Below are positions 44,263 to 52,743 of a stretch of DNA of 64,000 bases, one piece after another. The notes beneath the pieces were generated by a model. That model searched no databases and was not told the origin of the DNA. It saw nothing but the letters and a program-made list of their open reading frames with translations. Every line of letters starts with the position of its first letter. Within the stretch, counting starts at the first letter, position 1. Source of the DNA: Sphingorhabdus sp. SMR4y (lineage in GTDB: Bacteria; Pseudomonadota; Alphaproteobacteria; Sphingomonadales; Sphingomonadaceae); contig NZ_CP022336.1 of assembly GCF_002218195.1 (NCBI RefSeq), positions 1 through 64,000 on the forward strand. Direction: 5' to 3'. Both the position numbers and the translations under genes were made by a program.

Positions 44263-44871
44263 CTATCTAAAATCCGGTGATTCCTTAAGCTGCGTATAGG
44301 CCTCGATCACTTTTGCCAACTGTTTCTCGTGGCTGCGGTCGCCGCCGTTGCGATCGGGATGATATTTGCGCACCAGCGCCGAATAGGCGCGGCGGATATC
44401 GCTGCGGACGATGGTTTTTGCGTCACTGTCGCCAAGCCCTAGCGTCCTGAGCGCATTCTGGTCGGCTTTCGATATCGAACGTCCATGCGTATTGGCCGCT
44501 GTCTTGAGACTGGCAAAGCGCGCGCCGATCGCGTCCAGCGGATCGGTGAAATCGGCCCAGGCCGGCTGCGCGCCGGCGCCGCCGTCATAGATTCGCCGCG
44601 ATGAGTCCCATCCTCTGACCGGATGCTGGGCCTCGAAAATCTCTTCGGAGTCCATGCCGGCAAAATAGTCATAACCCTGGTTGAACTCGCGCACATGGTC
44701 GAGGCAGAGCCAGCGATATTCGCCGGGTCCGTCGTAGCTGCGGCCACGGCTATAGATGGGTGGCGCGCGAAATTCGCCGGATTCCGCGCAGCCTTCGATC
44801 GCGCAGGGCTGGCCTTCGTTCTCCACGCGTCCGTGAAAGCGGTTGGCCTTTCTCTTGGGGGAAACAGTCAA
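44263..44871 (-). CDS. J-domain (DnaJ-like) protein
   Basis: The TTG at 44871 has GGAG 6 bases upstream and gives 202 residues; the longer open frame to 45066 would run into bolA on the other strand. The N-terminus has NRFHGRVE and two CxxxxC-like positions (CAIEGCAE, later WLCLDH). The C-terminus is a short J domain with the HPD motif in RKYHPDRNGG, needed to stimulate Hsp70 ATPase. It belongs to the alphaproteobacterial type with the J domain at the C-terminus rather than the N-terminus. It is divergent from bolA and precedes cobS by 51 bases. Confidence 0.85.
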   Translation of the reverse strand: MTVSPKRKANRFHGRVENEGQPCAIEGCAESGEFRAPPIYSRGRSYDGPGEYRWLCLDHVREFNQGYDYFAGMDSEEIFEAQHPVRGWDSSRRIYDGGAGAQPAWADFTDPLDAIGARFASLKTAANTHGRSISKADQNALRTLGLGDSDAKTIVRSDIRRAYSALVRKYHPDRNGGDRSHEKQLAKVIEAYTQLKESPDFR

Positions 44872-44986
44872 TCTTGCTCCATTGGTCCCGTGCTGTTCGC
44901 AGGACGGTCTGAAAGCCGGAAACGCGCTTCGACAAGTGCGGTGCAAACGGCTAATATGGTGAGTGAAAACGCAATATGGAGATTCG

Positions 44987-45262
44987 ATGCCCAAAGGTCC
45001 AGTCCACAGCGAGATTGAAAAAAGGCTCACCGCCGAACTCGCGCCGGTATCGCTTGTCGTGACCAATGACAGCGCCAGTCATCATGGCCATGCCGGCGAT
45101 GACGGCAGCGGCGAATCGCATTTTACCGTCGATATCGAATGCGCGGCCTTTGCCGGTCTGTCCCGGCTCAACCGCCAGCGCATGGTGAACAAGGCGCTGG
45201 GCGACCTGATGCGCGACAAGGTCCACGCGATGGCGATCAAGGCGCGGGCGCCGGGCGAATAA
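44987..45262 (+). CDS. bolA: BolA family protein
   Basis: The ATG at 44987 has GGAG 9 bases upstream (a GTG at 44963 is ignored). The 91-residue product has the BolA fold: an N-terminal helix (EIEKRLTAELAP), a loop with SHHGHAG and the conserved helix and strand FAGLSRLNRQRMVNKAL. BolA proteins pair with monothiol glutaredoxins and bind [2Fe-2S] clusters; the loop His residues and the conserved C-terminal His (VHAMAIKA) are candidate ligands. It is divergent from the J-domain gene and followed by a strong hairpin. Confidence 0.9.
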   Translation: MPKGPVHSEIEKRLTAELAPVSLVVTNDSASHHGHAGDDGSGESHFTVDIECAAFAGLSRLNRQRMVNKALGDLMRDKVHAMAIKARAPGE

Positions 45263-45266
45263 ACAT

Positions 45267-45292
45267 TCCCTTTTCCTGCAAGGGAAAAGGGA
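45267..45292. repeat. Perfect 10-bp hairpin after bolA
   Basis: TCCCTTTTCC and GGAAAAGGGA flank a 6-base loop, directly after the bolA stop codon. The plus strand lacks a T-tract, so it may slow transcription or shield the mRNA 3' end rather than act as a classical terminator. Confidence 0.55.
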
Positions 45293-45324
45293 CAAGCATT
45301 ACAATGGTTTGCGAAAGGTCGAAT

Positions 45325-45690
45325 ATGATCCGCAAAGTCAATCTGGCCGAAGCTTTCGCCAGCTTCTCCGATCACTGGTCGCCAAAAGTCGCGGGTGATA
45401 TCAATGATGCGCAGCTGAAGCTCGCCAAGTTTGACGGCAAGTTTGACTGGCATCATCACGAACAGGAAGACGAGCTTTTCCTGGTGGTGAAAGGCATGAT
45501 GCGCATGGGGTTGCGCAGTGGCGATATCGATGTCGGGGAAGGGGAGCTCATCATCGTCCCGAAAGGCGTCGAGCATTGCCCGGAAGCGTTGGGTGGAGAA
45601 TGCCATGTACTGCTGCTGGAACCGAAATCCATCCTGAACACAGGCAATGTGATTAGTGAGAAAACCGTCAGAGAACTGGATGTCATATGA
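45325..45690 (+). CDS. Cupin domain protein
   Basis: The ATG at 45325 follows AAGG at normal spacing and gives 121 residues; an ATG at 45304 is possible. The product is a single cupin: motif 1 with FDWHHHEQEDELFLVVKG (His cluster plus Glu as metal ligands) and motif 2 with VPKGVEHCPEA. The metal-binding residues are intact. The 4-base overlap with the pirin gene downstream indicates coupled translation, so the two cupin-fold proteins may act together, perhaps on an aromatic or reactive small molecule. Confidence 0.85.
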   Translation: MIRKVNLAEAFASFSDHWSPKVAGDINDAQLKLAKFDGKFDWHHHEQEDELFLVVKGMMRMGLRSGDIDVGEGELIIVPKGVEHCPEALGGECHVLLLEPKSILNTGNVISEKTVRELDVI

Positions 45691-46580
45691 CCATTATCGC
45701 GCAAACCATCACCCCTACCACACATGATCTTGGCGAGTTCCAGGTTCGCCGTGTGCTGCCGTCGCGGCATCGGCGGATGGTGGGGCCGTTTATCTTTGTC
45801 GACGAATTCGGCCCGGCGACGCTGCCGGAAGGGCCGGGTATGGGCGTGCGCCCGCACCCGCATATCAATCTCGCAACGGTAACCTATTTGTTCGAGGGCG
45901 CGATCGACCATCGCGACAGTCTGGGCACCTATCAGACGATCCGGCCGGGCGCGGTCAACCTGATGACCGCGGGCAGCGGGATCGTCCATTCCGAGCGGTC
46001 TCCGGCGGATATGCGGGACAAGCCCAAGCGGATGTTCGGGATGCAGACCTGGCTGGCTTTGCCCGATGGCAAGGAAGAGATCGATCCGGCGTTCGAGAAT
46101 GTCGGGCAGGGCGATTTGCCGTTGATCGAGGATGGTGGGGCACAGGCGCGGGTCATCATGGGGAGCCTCTGGGGACAGACGGCTCCGACCACTTGTCACG
46201 CAGAGACTATTTACGCTGATATATTACTGTCTACCGGCGGCGCGATCCCGATTGATGCAGAGGCCGACGAACGGGCGGTGATGCTGGTCGATGGCGATGG
46301 CGCGCTGGATGGCGTGCCGCTGGAGCGATATATGCTTTATGTGATCGCGCCGGGAGCGAAGGTCTCGCTTTCGTCGCTGTCGGGCGGGCGGGCGATGCTG
46401 CTCGGCGGCGAGGCTTTTGCCAGCGAGCGCCATGTCTGGTGGAATTTCGTCTCGTCGAGCAAGGAACGGATCGAGCAGGCCAAGGCCGACTGGTTTGCGG
46501 GGCGCTTTCCGCTGGTGCCGGGTGATTCTGACGAATATATTCCGCTGCCCGAGGGTAAGCCGAATACGGTTACGGATTAG
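45687..46580 (+). CDS. Pirin family protein
   Basis: The product has 297 residues with the pirin N-terminal cupin: FVDEFGPATLPEGPGMGVRPH with the HPHINLATVTYLFEGAIDHRD motif, and a conserved C-terminal domain (SGGRAMLLGGEAFASERHVWW). Pirins bind iron through the His/Glu set and some have quercetinase activity or a redox-sensing role. The start overlaps the cupin gene by 4 bases. It converges on the DUF2332 gene, with a long palindrome between them. Confidence 0.92.
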   Translation: MTIIAQTITPTTHDLGEFQVRRVLPSRHRRMVGPFIFVDEFGPATLPEGPGMGVRPHPHINLATVTYLFEGAIDHRDSLGTYQTIRPGAVNLMTAGSGIVHSERSPADMRDKPKRMFGMQTWLALPDGKEEIDPAFENVGQGDLPLIEDGGAQARVIMGSLWGQTAPTTCHAETIYADILLSTGGAIPIDAEADERAVMLVDGDGALDGVPLERYMLYVIAPGAKVSLSSLSGGRAMLLGGEAFASERHVWWNFVSSSKERIEQAKADWFAGRFPLVPGDSDEYIPLPEGKPNTVTD

Positions 46581-46582
46581 CG

Positions 46583-46660
46583 ATGTGCTCCGCACTTGAT
46601 GCGGAGCTCTGGAGGTTTGCGCTGTCGACGCGATAGCTCCGCATCAAGTGCGGAGCACAT
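46583..46660. repeat. Perfect 26-bp inverted repeat between converging genes
   Basis: The left arm (46583-46608) and right arm (46635-46660) are exact inverse complements, with a 26-base spacer. Each arm itself contains the small palindrome GCTCCGCA-CTTGA-TGCGGAGC. This is the pattern of an alphaproteobacterial extragenic palindromic (REP-like) element and it probably also stops transcription of both genes. Confidence 0.85.
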
Positions 46661-46665
46661 AGCCC

Positions 46666-47721
46666 CTACCCATCGAACCACTCCACCCACGCGCCGTGGG
46701 CATGGGCGCGGCCGAGCAAAGCCGGTTGCTCGCCGCCCGGCCAGTAGCGGATGATCAGTTCGTGGCTGAAGGTCTTGCGGTTGGTCTCTAGGGATATCCA
46801 TGCCAGCGGCCTGTCTGCTGTTGCCGCCTTGCCCGCCGTCTCCATCGCTCTGGAAATCCGGTCCTTGGTCGCTTGTGGCAGATATTGCCAGACGATCGAA
46901 TGCATCAGCACCCGGGTCACGCCGCTTTCCTGCGGCAATATCAACTGCTCCTCGACCCAGTCGGCACCGTCGGCCTTGGCCACTTTGGGCGGGTCCTGCT
47001 TGGCCAAGGCAATCGAGGCTTCCATGCGCTCGAAGCGGGCGGGCATTTCCGGCCAGATATAGCCCTTGAGCCGCGCGGCGGTCTCGTCATCGGTCAGGTC
47101 AATCGGATTCTGGTCGCAGCCGCGGGCGCTGACGATCTCGACCGCGGCCTGTGGGGGAGGCGGACCGCGCCATTCCGGCTTTATCCGCATCGGCGAGTCT
47201 TCGGGGCCAGCCTGGACCCCGTTCAGGTCATAATGATAGCGGCCCATCATCGTGTTGACGCCGGCGCTGGCGCCGAGTTCGAGCAGTTCGAATCGCGGGC
47301 CGACACGTTTCGACAGCCAGAGCAGGCCGGCCATGAAACTCGCTGACCGTCCGGATTCATTGGTCTGGGGCGGGCTGTCAAACCAAGGCAGCAATTGCGC
47401 ATCATGGTCGGCAACGACATCTCCGACGAGACGATCAATCGCGTTCTGGTCGGTCACTCGGCCTTCATATATATCGGCGAGGCGCGGTTCCTTGCCGCTG
47501 AGATAGAGATGGTGCAGGCCGCCGGTAAGGCGCAGCGGCATCGCGTCTTCCAGCGGTTTTCCCGGCCAGTGGGAGATTTTCTGTCCGCAGGCGGTGGGGC
47601 CATGGATCAGGGCCAGCTGGGCGATGATGACGGAGGCCGTGACCGGCGCGTCGTTGCGCCGGCAATGTTCCGCCTGGCCGCGCATTCCTTCGGCGATATC
47701 TTCGACATCCAAAATATCCAT
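46666..47721 (-). CDS. DUF2332 family protein
   Basis: The ATG at 47721 has AAAGGG 9 bases upstream; an ATG at 47739 is the alternative. The 351-residue product matches the DUF2332 family: an N-terminal helical region and a central motif [20 protein letters not shown] that resembles a SAM-binding Gly-rich loop. No experimental function is known to me. It reads away from hisG with only 45 bases between the two starts. Confidence 0.8.
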   Translation of the reverse strand: MDILDVEDIAEGMRGQAEHCRRNDAPVTASVIIAQLALIHGPTACGQKISHWPGKPLEDAMPLRLTGGLHHLYLSGKEPRLADIYEGRVTDQNAIDRLVGDVVADHDAQLLPWFDSPPQTNESGRSASFMAGLLWLSKRVGPRFELLELGASAGVNTMMGRYHYDLNGVQAGPEDSPMRIKPEWRGPPPPQAAVEIVSARGCDQNPIDLTDDETAARLKGYIWPEMPARFERMEASIALAKQDPPKVAKADGADWVEEQLILPQESGVTRVLMHSIVWQYLPQATKDRISRAMETAGKAATADRPLAWISLETNRKTFSHELIIRYWPGGEQPALLGRAHAHGAWVEWFDG

Positions 47722-47766
47722 AACTCGTTGCCCTTTCATCTGCGAAGCCGTAAAGCCGCGGCCATC

Positions 47767-48417
47767 ATGGCCAAACCACTAATCTTTGCAATTCCGAAAG
47801 GGAGGATTCTTGACGATGCCTTGCCGCTCCTGGAGCAGGCGGGAATTGTGCCAGAAGACGCCTTTTTTGACAAGTCCAACCGCAGTCTGCAATTCGCGAC
47901 GAATCTGCCGCATATGTCGATCATTCGCGTACGGGCGTTCGACGTGGCGACCTTCGTTGCTCATGGCGCGGCGCAGATCGGCATCGTCGGGTCCGATGTG
48001 ATCGAGGAATTCGGCTATAGCGAACTTTACGCGCCGGTCGACCTCGGCATCGGCCGCTGCCGCCTGTCGGTGGCGCAGCCGAAGGATGATGCCGAAGAAG
48101 TCGGGAATATTTCGCATCTGCGGGTCGCGACCAAATATCCTAATCTCACCAGCCGCTATTTCGAGAGCAAGGGCATCCAGGCCGAATGCGTGAAGCTGAA
48201 CGGCGCGATGGAACTGGCTCCCTCGCTGGGCCTGTCGCGGCATATCGTCGATCTGGTTGAATCCGGCAGCACGCTGAAAGCCAATGCTTTGGTTGAGACC
48301 GACCGGATTCTGGATATTTCCGGACGGCTGGTGGTGAACCGCGCGGCCTACAAGATGCGCAGCGCCGAGCTGACGCCGCTGGTGCAGAAATTCCGCGAGC
48401 TGGCGGGGCAGGTCTGA
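47767..48417 (+). CDS. hisG: ATP phosphoribosyltransferase, short form (HisG)
   Basis: The 216-residue product begins [20 protein letters not shown] and contains the family motifs [12 protein letters not shown] and [13 protein letters not shown]. HisG does the first step of histidine synthesis, joining PRPP and ATP. At this length it is the short form, which lacks the regulatory C-terminal domain and needs the HisZ partner, not encoded in this window. The ATG at 47767 fits the family; the open frame runs further upstream but overlaps the divergent gene. hisD starts at its stop codon. Confidence 0.93.
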   Translation: MAKPLIFAIPKGRILDDALPLLEQAGIVPEDAFFDKSNRSLQFATNLPHMSIIRVRAFDVATFVAHGAAQIGIVGSDVIEEFGYSELYAPVDLGIGRCRLSVAQPKDDAEEVGNISHLRVATKYPNLTSRYFESKGIQAECVKLNGAMELAPSLGLSRHIVDLVESGSTLKANALVETDRILDISGRLVVNRAAYKMRSAELTPLVQKFRELAGQV

Positions 48418-49712
48418 TGGTTCTTCGACTTTCGATTTCTGATCCGGATTTTGATGCTGCCTTTGACGCGCTGGTCAATACCCGGCGCGAGGCGGATGCA
48501 GATGTGTCGGCGGATGTCCGGGCGATCATTCAGGATGTCCGGGACAGGGGTGATGCAGCCGTTGCCGATTTGACCAGCAAGTTTGACCAGCATGATCTGG
48601 AGCAGACCGGCTGGCGCGTCGACAAGGCGGAAACTGAAGCGGCACTGGAAGGACTGGAAGCATCCTTGCGGGTTGCGCTGGAGCTGGCGGCCTTGAGAAT
48701 TCGTGATTATCATGACGGACAACTGCCTGAAAACAGGGATTATATGGACGATGCCGGCGTGCGCATCGGCGCGCGCTGGGGCGCGGTCGAGCGGGCGGGC
48801 ATCTATATTCCCGGTGGCCGGGCCGCCTATCCGTCTTCGGTGCTGATGAATGCTCTTCCCGCCAAGGTTGCAGGGGTCGAGCATATCATCATGGTGACCC
48901 CGGCGCCCGGCGGTTATATCAACCCGCTGGTGCTGGCGGCCGCAGAACTGGCCGGAGTGGACGAAATCTGGCGCATTGGCGGCGCACAGGCGGTGGCCGC
49001 GCTCGCTTATGGCACGGAAAAAATTGCGCCGGTCGATGTCGTTACCGGTCCCGGAAATGCCTGGGTGGCGGAAGCCAAGCGGCAGGTGTTCGGCGTCGTC
49101 GGTATCGATATGGTCGCTGGCCCTTCGGAAATCGTTGTCGTCGCCGATGGCAAGAACGATCCCGACTGGATCGCCGCCGACCTGCTCAGCCAGGCGGAAC
49201 ATGATCCGACCAGCCAGTCCATATTATTCACAGATGATGCGAAGTTTGCCGAGCAAGTTTCTGCAAAAGTGGATGAGCAGTTGAAGGCTCTCGCTACGTC
49301 TGCGGCAGCGACGACAAGCTGGAATGACAATGGCGCGATCATAGTCGTTGACCGGCTGGATCAGGCGGTGCCGCTGGTTGACCGGCTGGCCGCCGAGCAT
49401 CTCGAACTGGCGATTGATGATCCCGATGCCATGTTCCGCAAAATCCGCCACGCCGGATCGGTGTTCCTCGGCCGCCACACACCCGAGGCCGTTGGTGACT
49501 ATGTTGCCGGCCCGAACCATGTCTTGCCAACAGGCCGCCGGGCGCGTTTTTCGTCCGGCCTGTCGGTAACCGATTTCATGAAACGCACCAGCTTCATCCG
49601 CTGTGATGAACAGGCCTTGCGCAATATCGGCCCGGCCGCGGTCGCTCTGGCAGAAGCAGAGGGCTTGCCCGCCCATGCCGCCAGCGTGCAAAAGCGGCTC
49701 GACCGGCGCTGA
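48417..49712 (+). CDS. hisD: Histidinol dehydrogenase
   Basis: The product has 431 residues, the normal length. The family motifs are complete: GIYIPGGRAAYPSSVLMNA, VDVVTGPGNAWVAEAKRQV, SQAEHDP, HLELAIDD and GRHTPEAVGDYVAGPNHVLP. HisD oxidises L-histidinol to L-histidine in two NAD+-linked steps with a zinc ion. The start ATG overlaps the hisG stop (TGATG), so the two are coupled. A DUF1993 gene follows 22 bases later. Confidence 0.96.
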   Translation: MVLRLSISDPDFDAAFDALVNTRREADADVSADVRAIIQDVRDRGDAAVADLTSKFDQHDLEQTGWRVDKAETEAALEGLEASLRVALELAALRIRDYHDGQLPENRDYMDDAGVRIGARWGAVERAGIYIPGGRAAYPSSVLMNALPAKVAGVEHIIMVTPAPGGYINPLVLAAAELAGVDEIWRIGGAQAVAALAYGTEKIAPVDVVTGPGNAWVAEAKRQVFGVVGIDMVAGPSEIVVVADGKNDPDWIAADLLSQAEHDPTSQSILFTDDAKFAEQVSAKVDEQLKALATSAAATTSWNDNGAIIVVDRLDQAVPLVDRLAAEHLELAIDDPDAMFRKIRHAGSVFLGRHTPEAVGDYVAGPNHVLPTGRRARFSSGLSVTDFMKRTSFIRCDEQALRNIGPAAVALAEAEGLPAHAASVQKRLDRR

Positions 49713-49734
49713 CGATCAAGAGAGAGACAATTTC

Positions 49735-50259
49735 ATGACCATTTCCCTATATGATGCCGTGATTCCGAGCCAGCTGCAGATCATTGCCGCGGTCCGCAAG
49801 CTGGTCGACAAGGCCAAAGCCCATTGCGAGGACACCGGCACCGCTCCGGAAGAGATTATCGGTGCGCGGCTGATCGAGGATATGCTGCCCTTTTCCTATC
49901 AGGTGAAATGCTGCCGCGAACATTCGCTGGGCGCTATTGAAGCCGTGCGGGAAGGCGTGTTTACGCCAAGCCTGGCTCCGCCACCGGAAGACTGGGCGGG
50001 CCTTTACGAAAAGCTCGATGAAGCCAAGGCCGGACTGGAAGCGGTCAGCGAAGCGGAGATGGCGGGTTTTGTCGGCAAGCATATGGAATTCCGCTTCAAG
50101 GATGTTGTCATGCCGTTCACTGCGGAAAATTTTCTGCTGAGCTTTGCCCAGCCGAATTTCTATTTCCACGCCACGACGGCCTATGACCTGCTGCGCGAGC
50201 GCGGCCTCAAGATTGGCAAGATGGACTTTGTCGGCATGCCGCGGATGAAAAGCGCATGA
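49735..50259 (+). CDS. DUF1993 family protein
   Basis: The ATG at 49735 follows AGAGAG and gives 174 residues. The sequence has the DUF1993 pattern (SLYDAVIPSQLQIIAAVRKL at the start, ARLIEDMLPFSYQVK, and NFYFHATTAYDLLRERGLKIGK near the end), a four-helix bundle related to the DinB-like group. No reaction is known. Its place between hisD and nusB, with a 4-base overlap into nusB, makes it part of the same transcription unit. Confidence 0.8.
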   Translation: MTISLYDAVIPSQLQIIAAVRKLVDKAKAHCEDTGTAPEEIIGARLIEDMLPFSYQVKCCREHSLGAIEAVREGVFTPSLAPPPEDWAGLYEKLDEAKAGLEAVSEAEMAGFVGKHMEFRFKDVVMPFTAENFLLSFAQPNFYFHATTAYDLLRERGLKIGKMDFVGMPRMKSA

Positions 50260-50702
50260 CCGCCAAATCCACATCCCGATCCGCCGCCCGGCTGGCCGCC
50301 GTGCAGGCGCTGTTCCAGCACCAGATGGAAAAGACGCCGGTGCCCAAGCTGTTGAAGGAATTTCACGATCACCGGCTCGGCCAGGAGATCGAGGATGACC
50401 AGTATCATCCGGCCGAACGCGACTTTTTTGACGAACTGGTCATCGGCGTGACTTCGCGGATGGAAGAAATCGACCAGCTGGTGGCGGCGAAACTCGCGTC
50501 CGGCTGGACATTGGGCCGGCTCGACAAGACGATGGTCCAGATTCTCCGTTGCGGGACTTTTGAACTGGTCGCACAGGAAGACGTACCGATCGCAACGGTA
50601 ATTGACGAATATCTCGATGTGGCTCATGCCTTTTTCAACAAAAAGGATGCCGGTTTCGTCAACGGACTGCTCGACAGTATCGCGAAACAGGTCAGGGGCT
50701 GA
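50256..50702 (+). CDS. nusB: Transcription antitermination factor NusB
   Basis: The 148-residue product is an all-helical NusB: SARLAAVQALFQHQME at the start, the central TLGRLDKTMVQILRCGTFEL and the C-terminal PIATVIDEYLDVAHAFFNKK with GFVNGLLD. NusB with NusE (S10) binds boxA RNA in rRNA antitermination. It overlaps the preceding gene by 4 bases. The next gene starts 30 bases later with a TTG. Confidence 0.94.
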   Translation: MTAKSTSRSAARLAAVQALFQHQMEKTPVPKLLKEFHDHRLGQEIEDDQYHPAERDFFDELVIGVTSRMEEIDQLVAAKLASGWTLGRLDKTMVQILRCGTFELVAQEDVPIATVIDEYLDVAHAFFNKKDAGFVNGLLDSIAKQVRG

Positions 50703-50732
50703 CCGATACCCCTGTTGTCATAGGGGAAAATT

Positions 50733-51656
50733 TTGTCCGACTTTCTAGAACGGCTCGATCCGGAATTTCGCGATATTATCTGCGTCGACGGACCATATAT
50801 TTCCGAACTGGTAAGGACAGATCTGGCAAGCGCGCGCGCTGCGGTGGCCAGACGGTTCGAGCAGGTGGCTGCGACCGTACCCGAATTTGAAGGTCTGAAA
50901 GACGCCTATCACATGCCGGGTCTGGCCGGTGAACCGGAAGTCTCGGTGATCGAATATTGCGGGCGCGATATGCTGTATCCCGATTGTGCGATCATCTGGA
51001 TGCACGGCGGTGGCTATGTCCTGGGCAGTGCCGAGGACCTTGCGGCGCAGAGCTATTCCGCGCTCGCTCCGGTCATTTCGGTCGATTACCGGATGGCGCC
51101 AGAACATCGTGCACCTGCTGCCGCTTGTGACGTTTGCGCGGTGATCGAGCGAGTGGCAGCGAACCGCAAGCCGCGCAAGATCATTCTTGCCGGGCCCAGC
51201 GCCGGCGGCGGACTGGCGGCGAGCGCGGCGCTGATGAACCGTGACCGGGGCGGCCCCGACATTGCCTTCCAGTTGCTAATCTACCCGATGCTTGATGACC
51301 GGCACGCCATGCCATCGGGTCAGATGGATATACCGCCCTCGACATGGACCCGCGAGACTTCGCTGCATGCCTGGTCGCTATATGCCGAGGAAGAAGGCGC
51401 CAGCCAATATGCCGCAGCCGCACGGGCAACGGATCTCACCGGCTTGCCACCCGCCTACATCATGTGCGGCGACCTCGATCTGTTTCTCGATGAAGATATT
51501 GCCTTTGCAAATCGTCTTCGTTCATCCGGTGTTCCGGTTGAGCTTGCTATCTACCCTGGCGCGCCGCACGGATTCAATGGATTTGCCCCTCAGGCAGCGG
51601 TCAGCAAGCGCGCCAACGCTTCCATCAGAATGGCACTGGAGCACGCCCTGTCTTGA
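50733..51656 (+). CDS. Alpha/beta hydrolase of the hormone-sensitive lipase family
   Basis: The product has 307 residues from a TTG start with GGGG about 8 bases upstream; no in-frame ATG is close. The HSL signature HGGGY (91-95) forms the oxyanion hole, the nucleophile is Ser156 in GPSAGGG, the acid is in CGDLDLFLDED and the His is in APHGFNGF. This is a complete catalytic triad of a carboxylesterase. The substrate is unknown. It sits between nusB and thiL, overlapping thiL by 4 bases. Confidence 0.9.
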   Translation: MSDFLERLDPEFRDIICVDGPYISELVRTDLASARAAVARRFEQVAATVPEFEGLKDAYHMPGLAGEPEVSVIEYCGRDMLYPDCAIIWMHGGGYVLGSAEDLAAQSYSALAPVISVDYRMAPEHRAPAAACDVCAVIERVAANRKPRKIILAGPSAGGGLAASAALMNRDRGGPDIAFQLLIYPMLDDRHAMPSGQMDIPPSTWTRETSLHAWSLYAEEEGASQYAAAARATDLTGLPPAYIMCGDLDLFLDEDIAFANRLRSSGVPVELAIYPGAPHGFNGFAPQAAVSKRANASIRMALEHALS

Positions 51657-52588
51657 ACGAATTGGCTTTTATTGACCGGCTGAAAGCGATCACCACCCAC
51701 CCGGCTGCCCGCGGGCTGGCCGATGATGTTGCGATGATGCCGTTTGGCCGGCACAAGCTGGTGATGACCCATGACATGATGGTCGAAGGCGTGCATTTCC
51801 TGCGCGATGCCGATCCCGCCGATGTCGCATGGAAACTGGTTGCGGTGAATCTCTCCGATCTCGCCGCCAAGGGGGCAAAGCCGCTGGGCTTGCTGCTCGG
51901 CTATGGCAGGACCGCCGGAGACGCGTGGGACGCAGCCTTTGTTGAAGGACTGAAGCAGGCGATCGACCGCTTTTCCGTTCCGCTGCTCGGCGGTGACACT
52001 GTGGCGATGGGCGATGATGGACCCCGGACATTCGGCCTGACGGCGATTGGCGAGGCGAAAGGCCATATCGTGCCTTCCCGCAGCAATGCCATGCCGGGCC
52101 ATGCCGTGTATGTTACCGGAACCATCGGTGATGCCTGGGCGGGTCTGCAAATCGCGTCGGGGGTCCTGCAGGCAGAAGATATAGACACCAGCGCAACGCT
52201 GCTGAAAGCGCACACCCGTCCGATGCCCCGGCTGGAAGAAGGGCGGATATTATCCAATCTGGTCAGCAGCATGATGGATGTTTCTGACGGCTTGCTGCTC
52301 GACGCTTCGCGGATTGCTGCAGCCAGCGGCATTCAGATCGAGATCGATCTCGCGGAACTGCCGTTATCCGGACAGTTTCAGGCGTTGGTTGGTGACGACC
52401 GGGACGCGCGAATGAAAGCCGCGACCGGGGGAGATGACTATCAATTGTTGCTGACCGCAAGCCCGGAAACCGTGTTGTCTGTGCCGCTGACCTGCGTCGG
52501 TATTTGCCGTCCGGGATCGGGCGTAGCCCTGCACAGTCATGGTGAGCGGATAGAATTGCCTGAAAATCTTGGATTTGTGCACGCCTGA
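51653..52588 (+). CDS. thiL: Thiamine-monophosphate kinase
   Basis: The 311-residue product starts with TTG inside the stop of the hydrolase gene. It has the ThiL/AIR synthase fold motifs: DDVAMM (about 24-29), THDMMVEGVHF, KLVAVNLSDLAAKGAKP, LGGDTVAMGDDG and MMDVSDGLLLD, and GGDDYQLL near the end. ThiL makes thiamine diphosphate from the monophosphate with ATP. The gene order nusB-(hydrolase)-thiL-hppA fits Sphingomonadales. Confidence 0.93.
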   Translation: MNELAFIDRLKAITTHPAARGLADDVAMMPFGRHKLVMTHDMMVEGVHFLRDADPADVAWKLVAVNLSDLAAKGAKPLGLLLGYGRTAGDAWDAAFVEGLKQAIDRFSVPLLGGDTVAMGDDGPRTFGLTAIGEAKGHIVPSRSNAMPGHAVYVTGTIGDAWAGLQIASGVLQAEDIDTSATLLKAHTRPMPRLEEGRILSNLVSSMMDVSDGLLLDASRIAAASGIQIEIDLAELPLSGQFQALVGDDRDARMKAATGGDDYQLLLTASPETVLSVPLTCVGICRPGSGVALHSHGERIELPENLGFVHA

Positions 52589-52652
52589 CCGGACGGACTC
52601 TATCAATTTGAATAGGCTCTCAAGCCATTCAATTGAGCCGTTAAATCAGGGC

Positions 52653-52681
52653 TTGCGCGGTTCGCGTTTCCCGCACTATAC
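52653..52681 (+). promoter_or_regulatory. Candidate promoter of hppA
   Basis: TTGCGC (52653-52658) and CTATAC (52676-52681) are exactly 17 bases apart in the gap before hppA. A 7-bp hairpin (AGCGCTC / GAGCGCT, 52692-52714) lies just after the expected start. Confidence 0.4.
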
Positions 52682-52743
52682 CAATCGCGAAAGCGCTCTG
52701 ATCAATGGAGCGCTCGTGAAAAAATAGGGGGGGATGCTCAGTA

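Noticed and set aside
44872-45066. N-terminal extension of the J-domain gene into bolA
   Set aside because: It overlaps the promoter and start of the divergent bolA gene, and the extended residues have no protein-like features; the TTG at 44871 with a ribosome binding site fits better.
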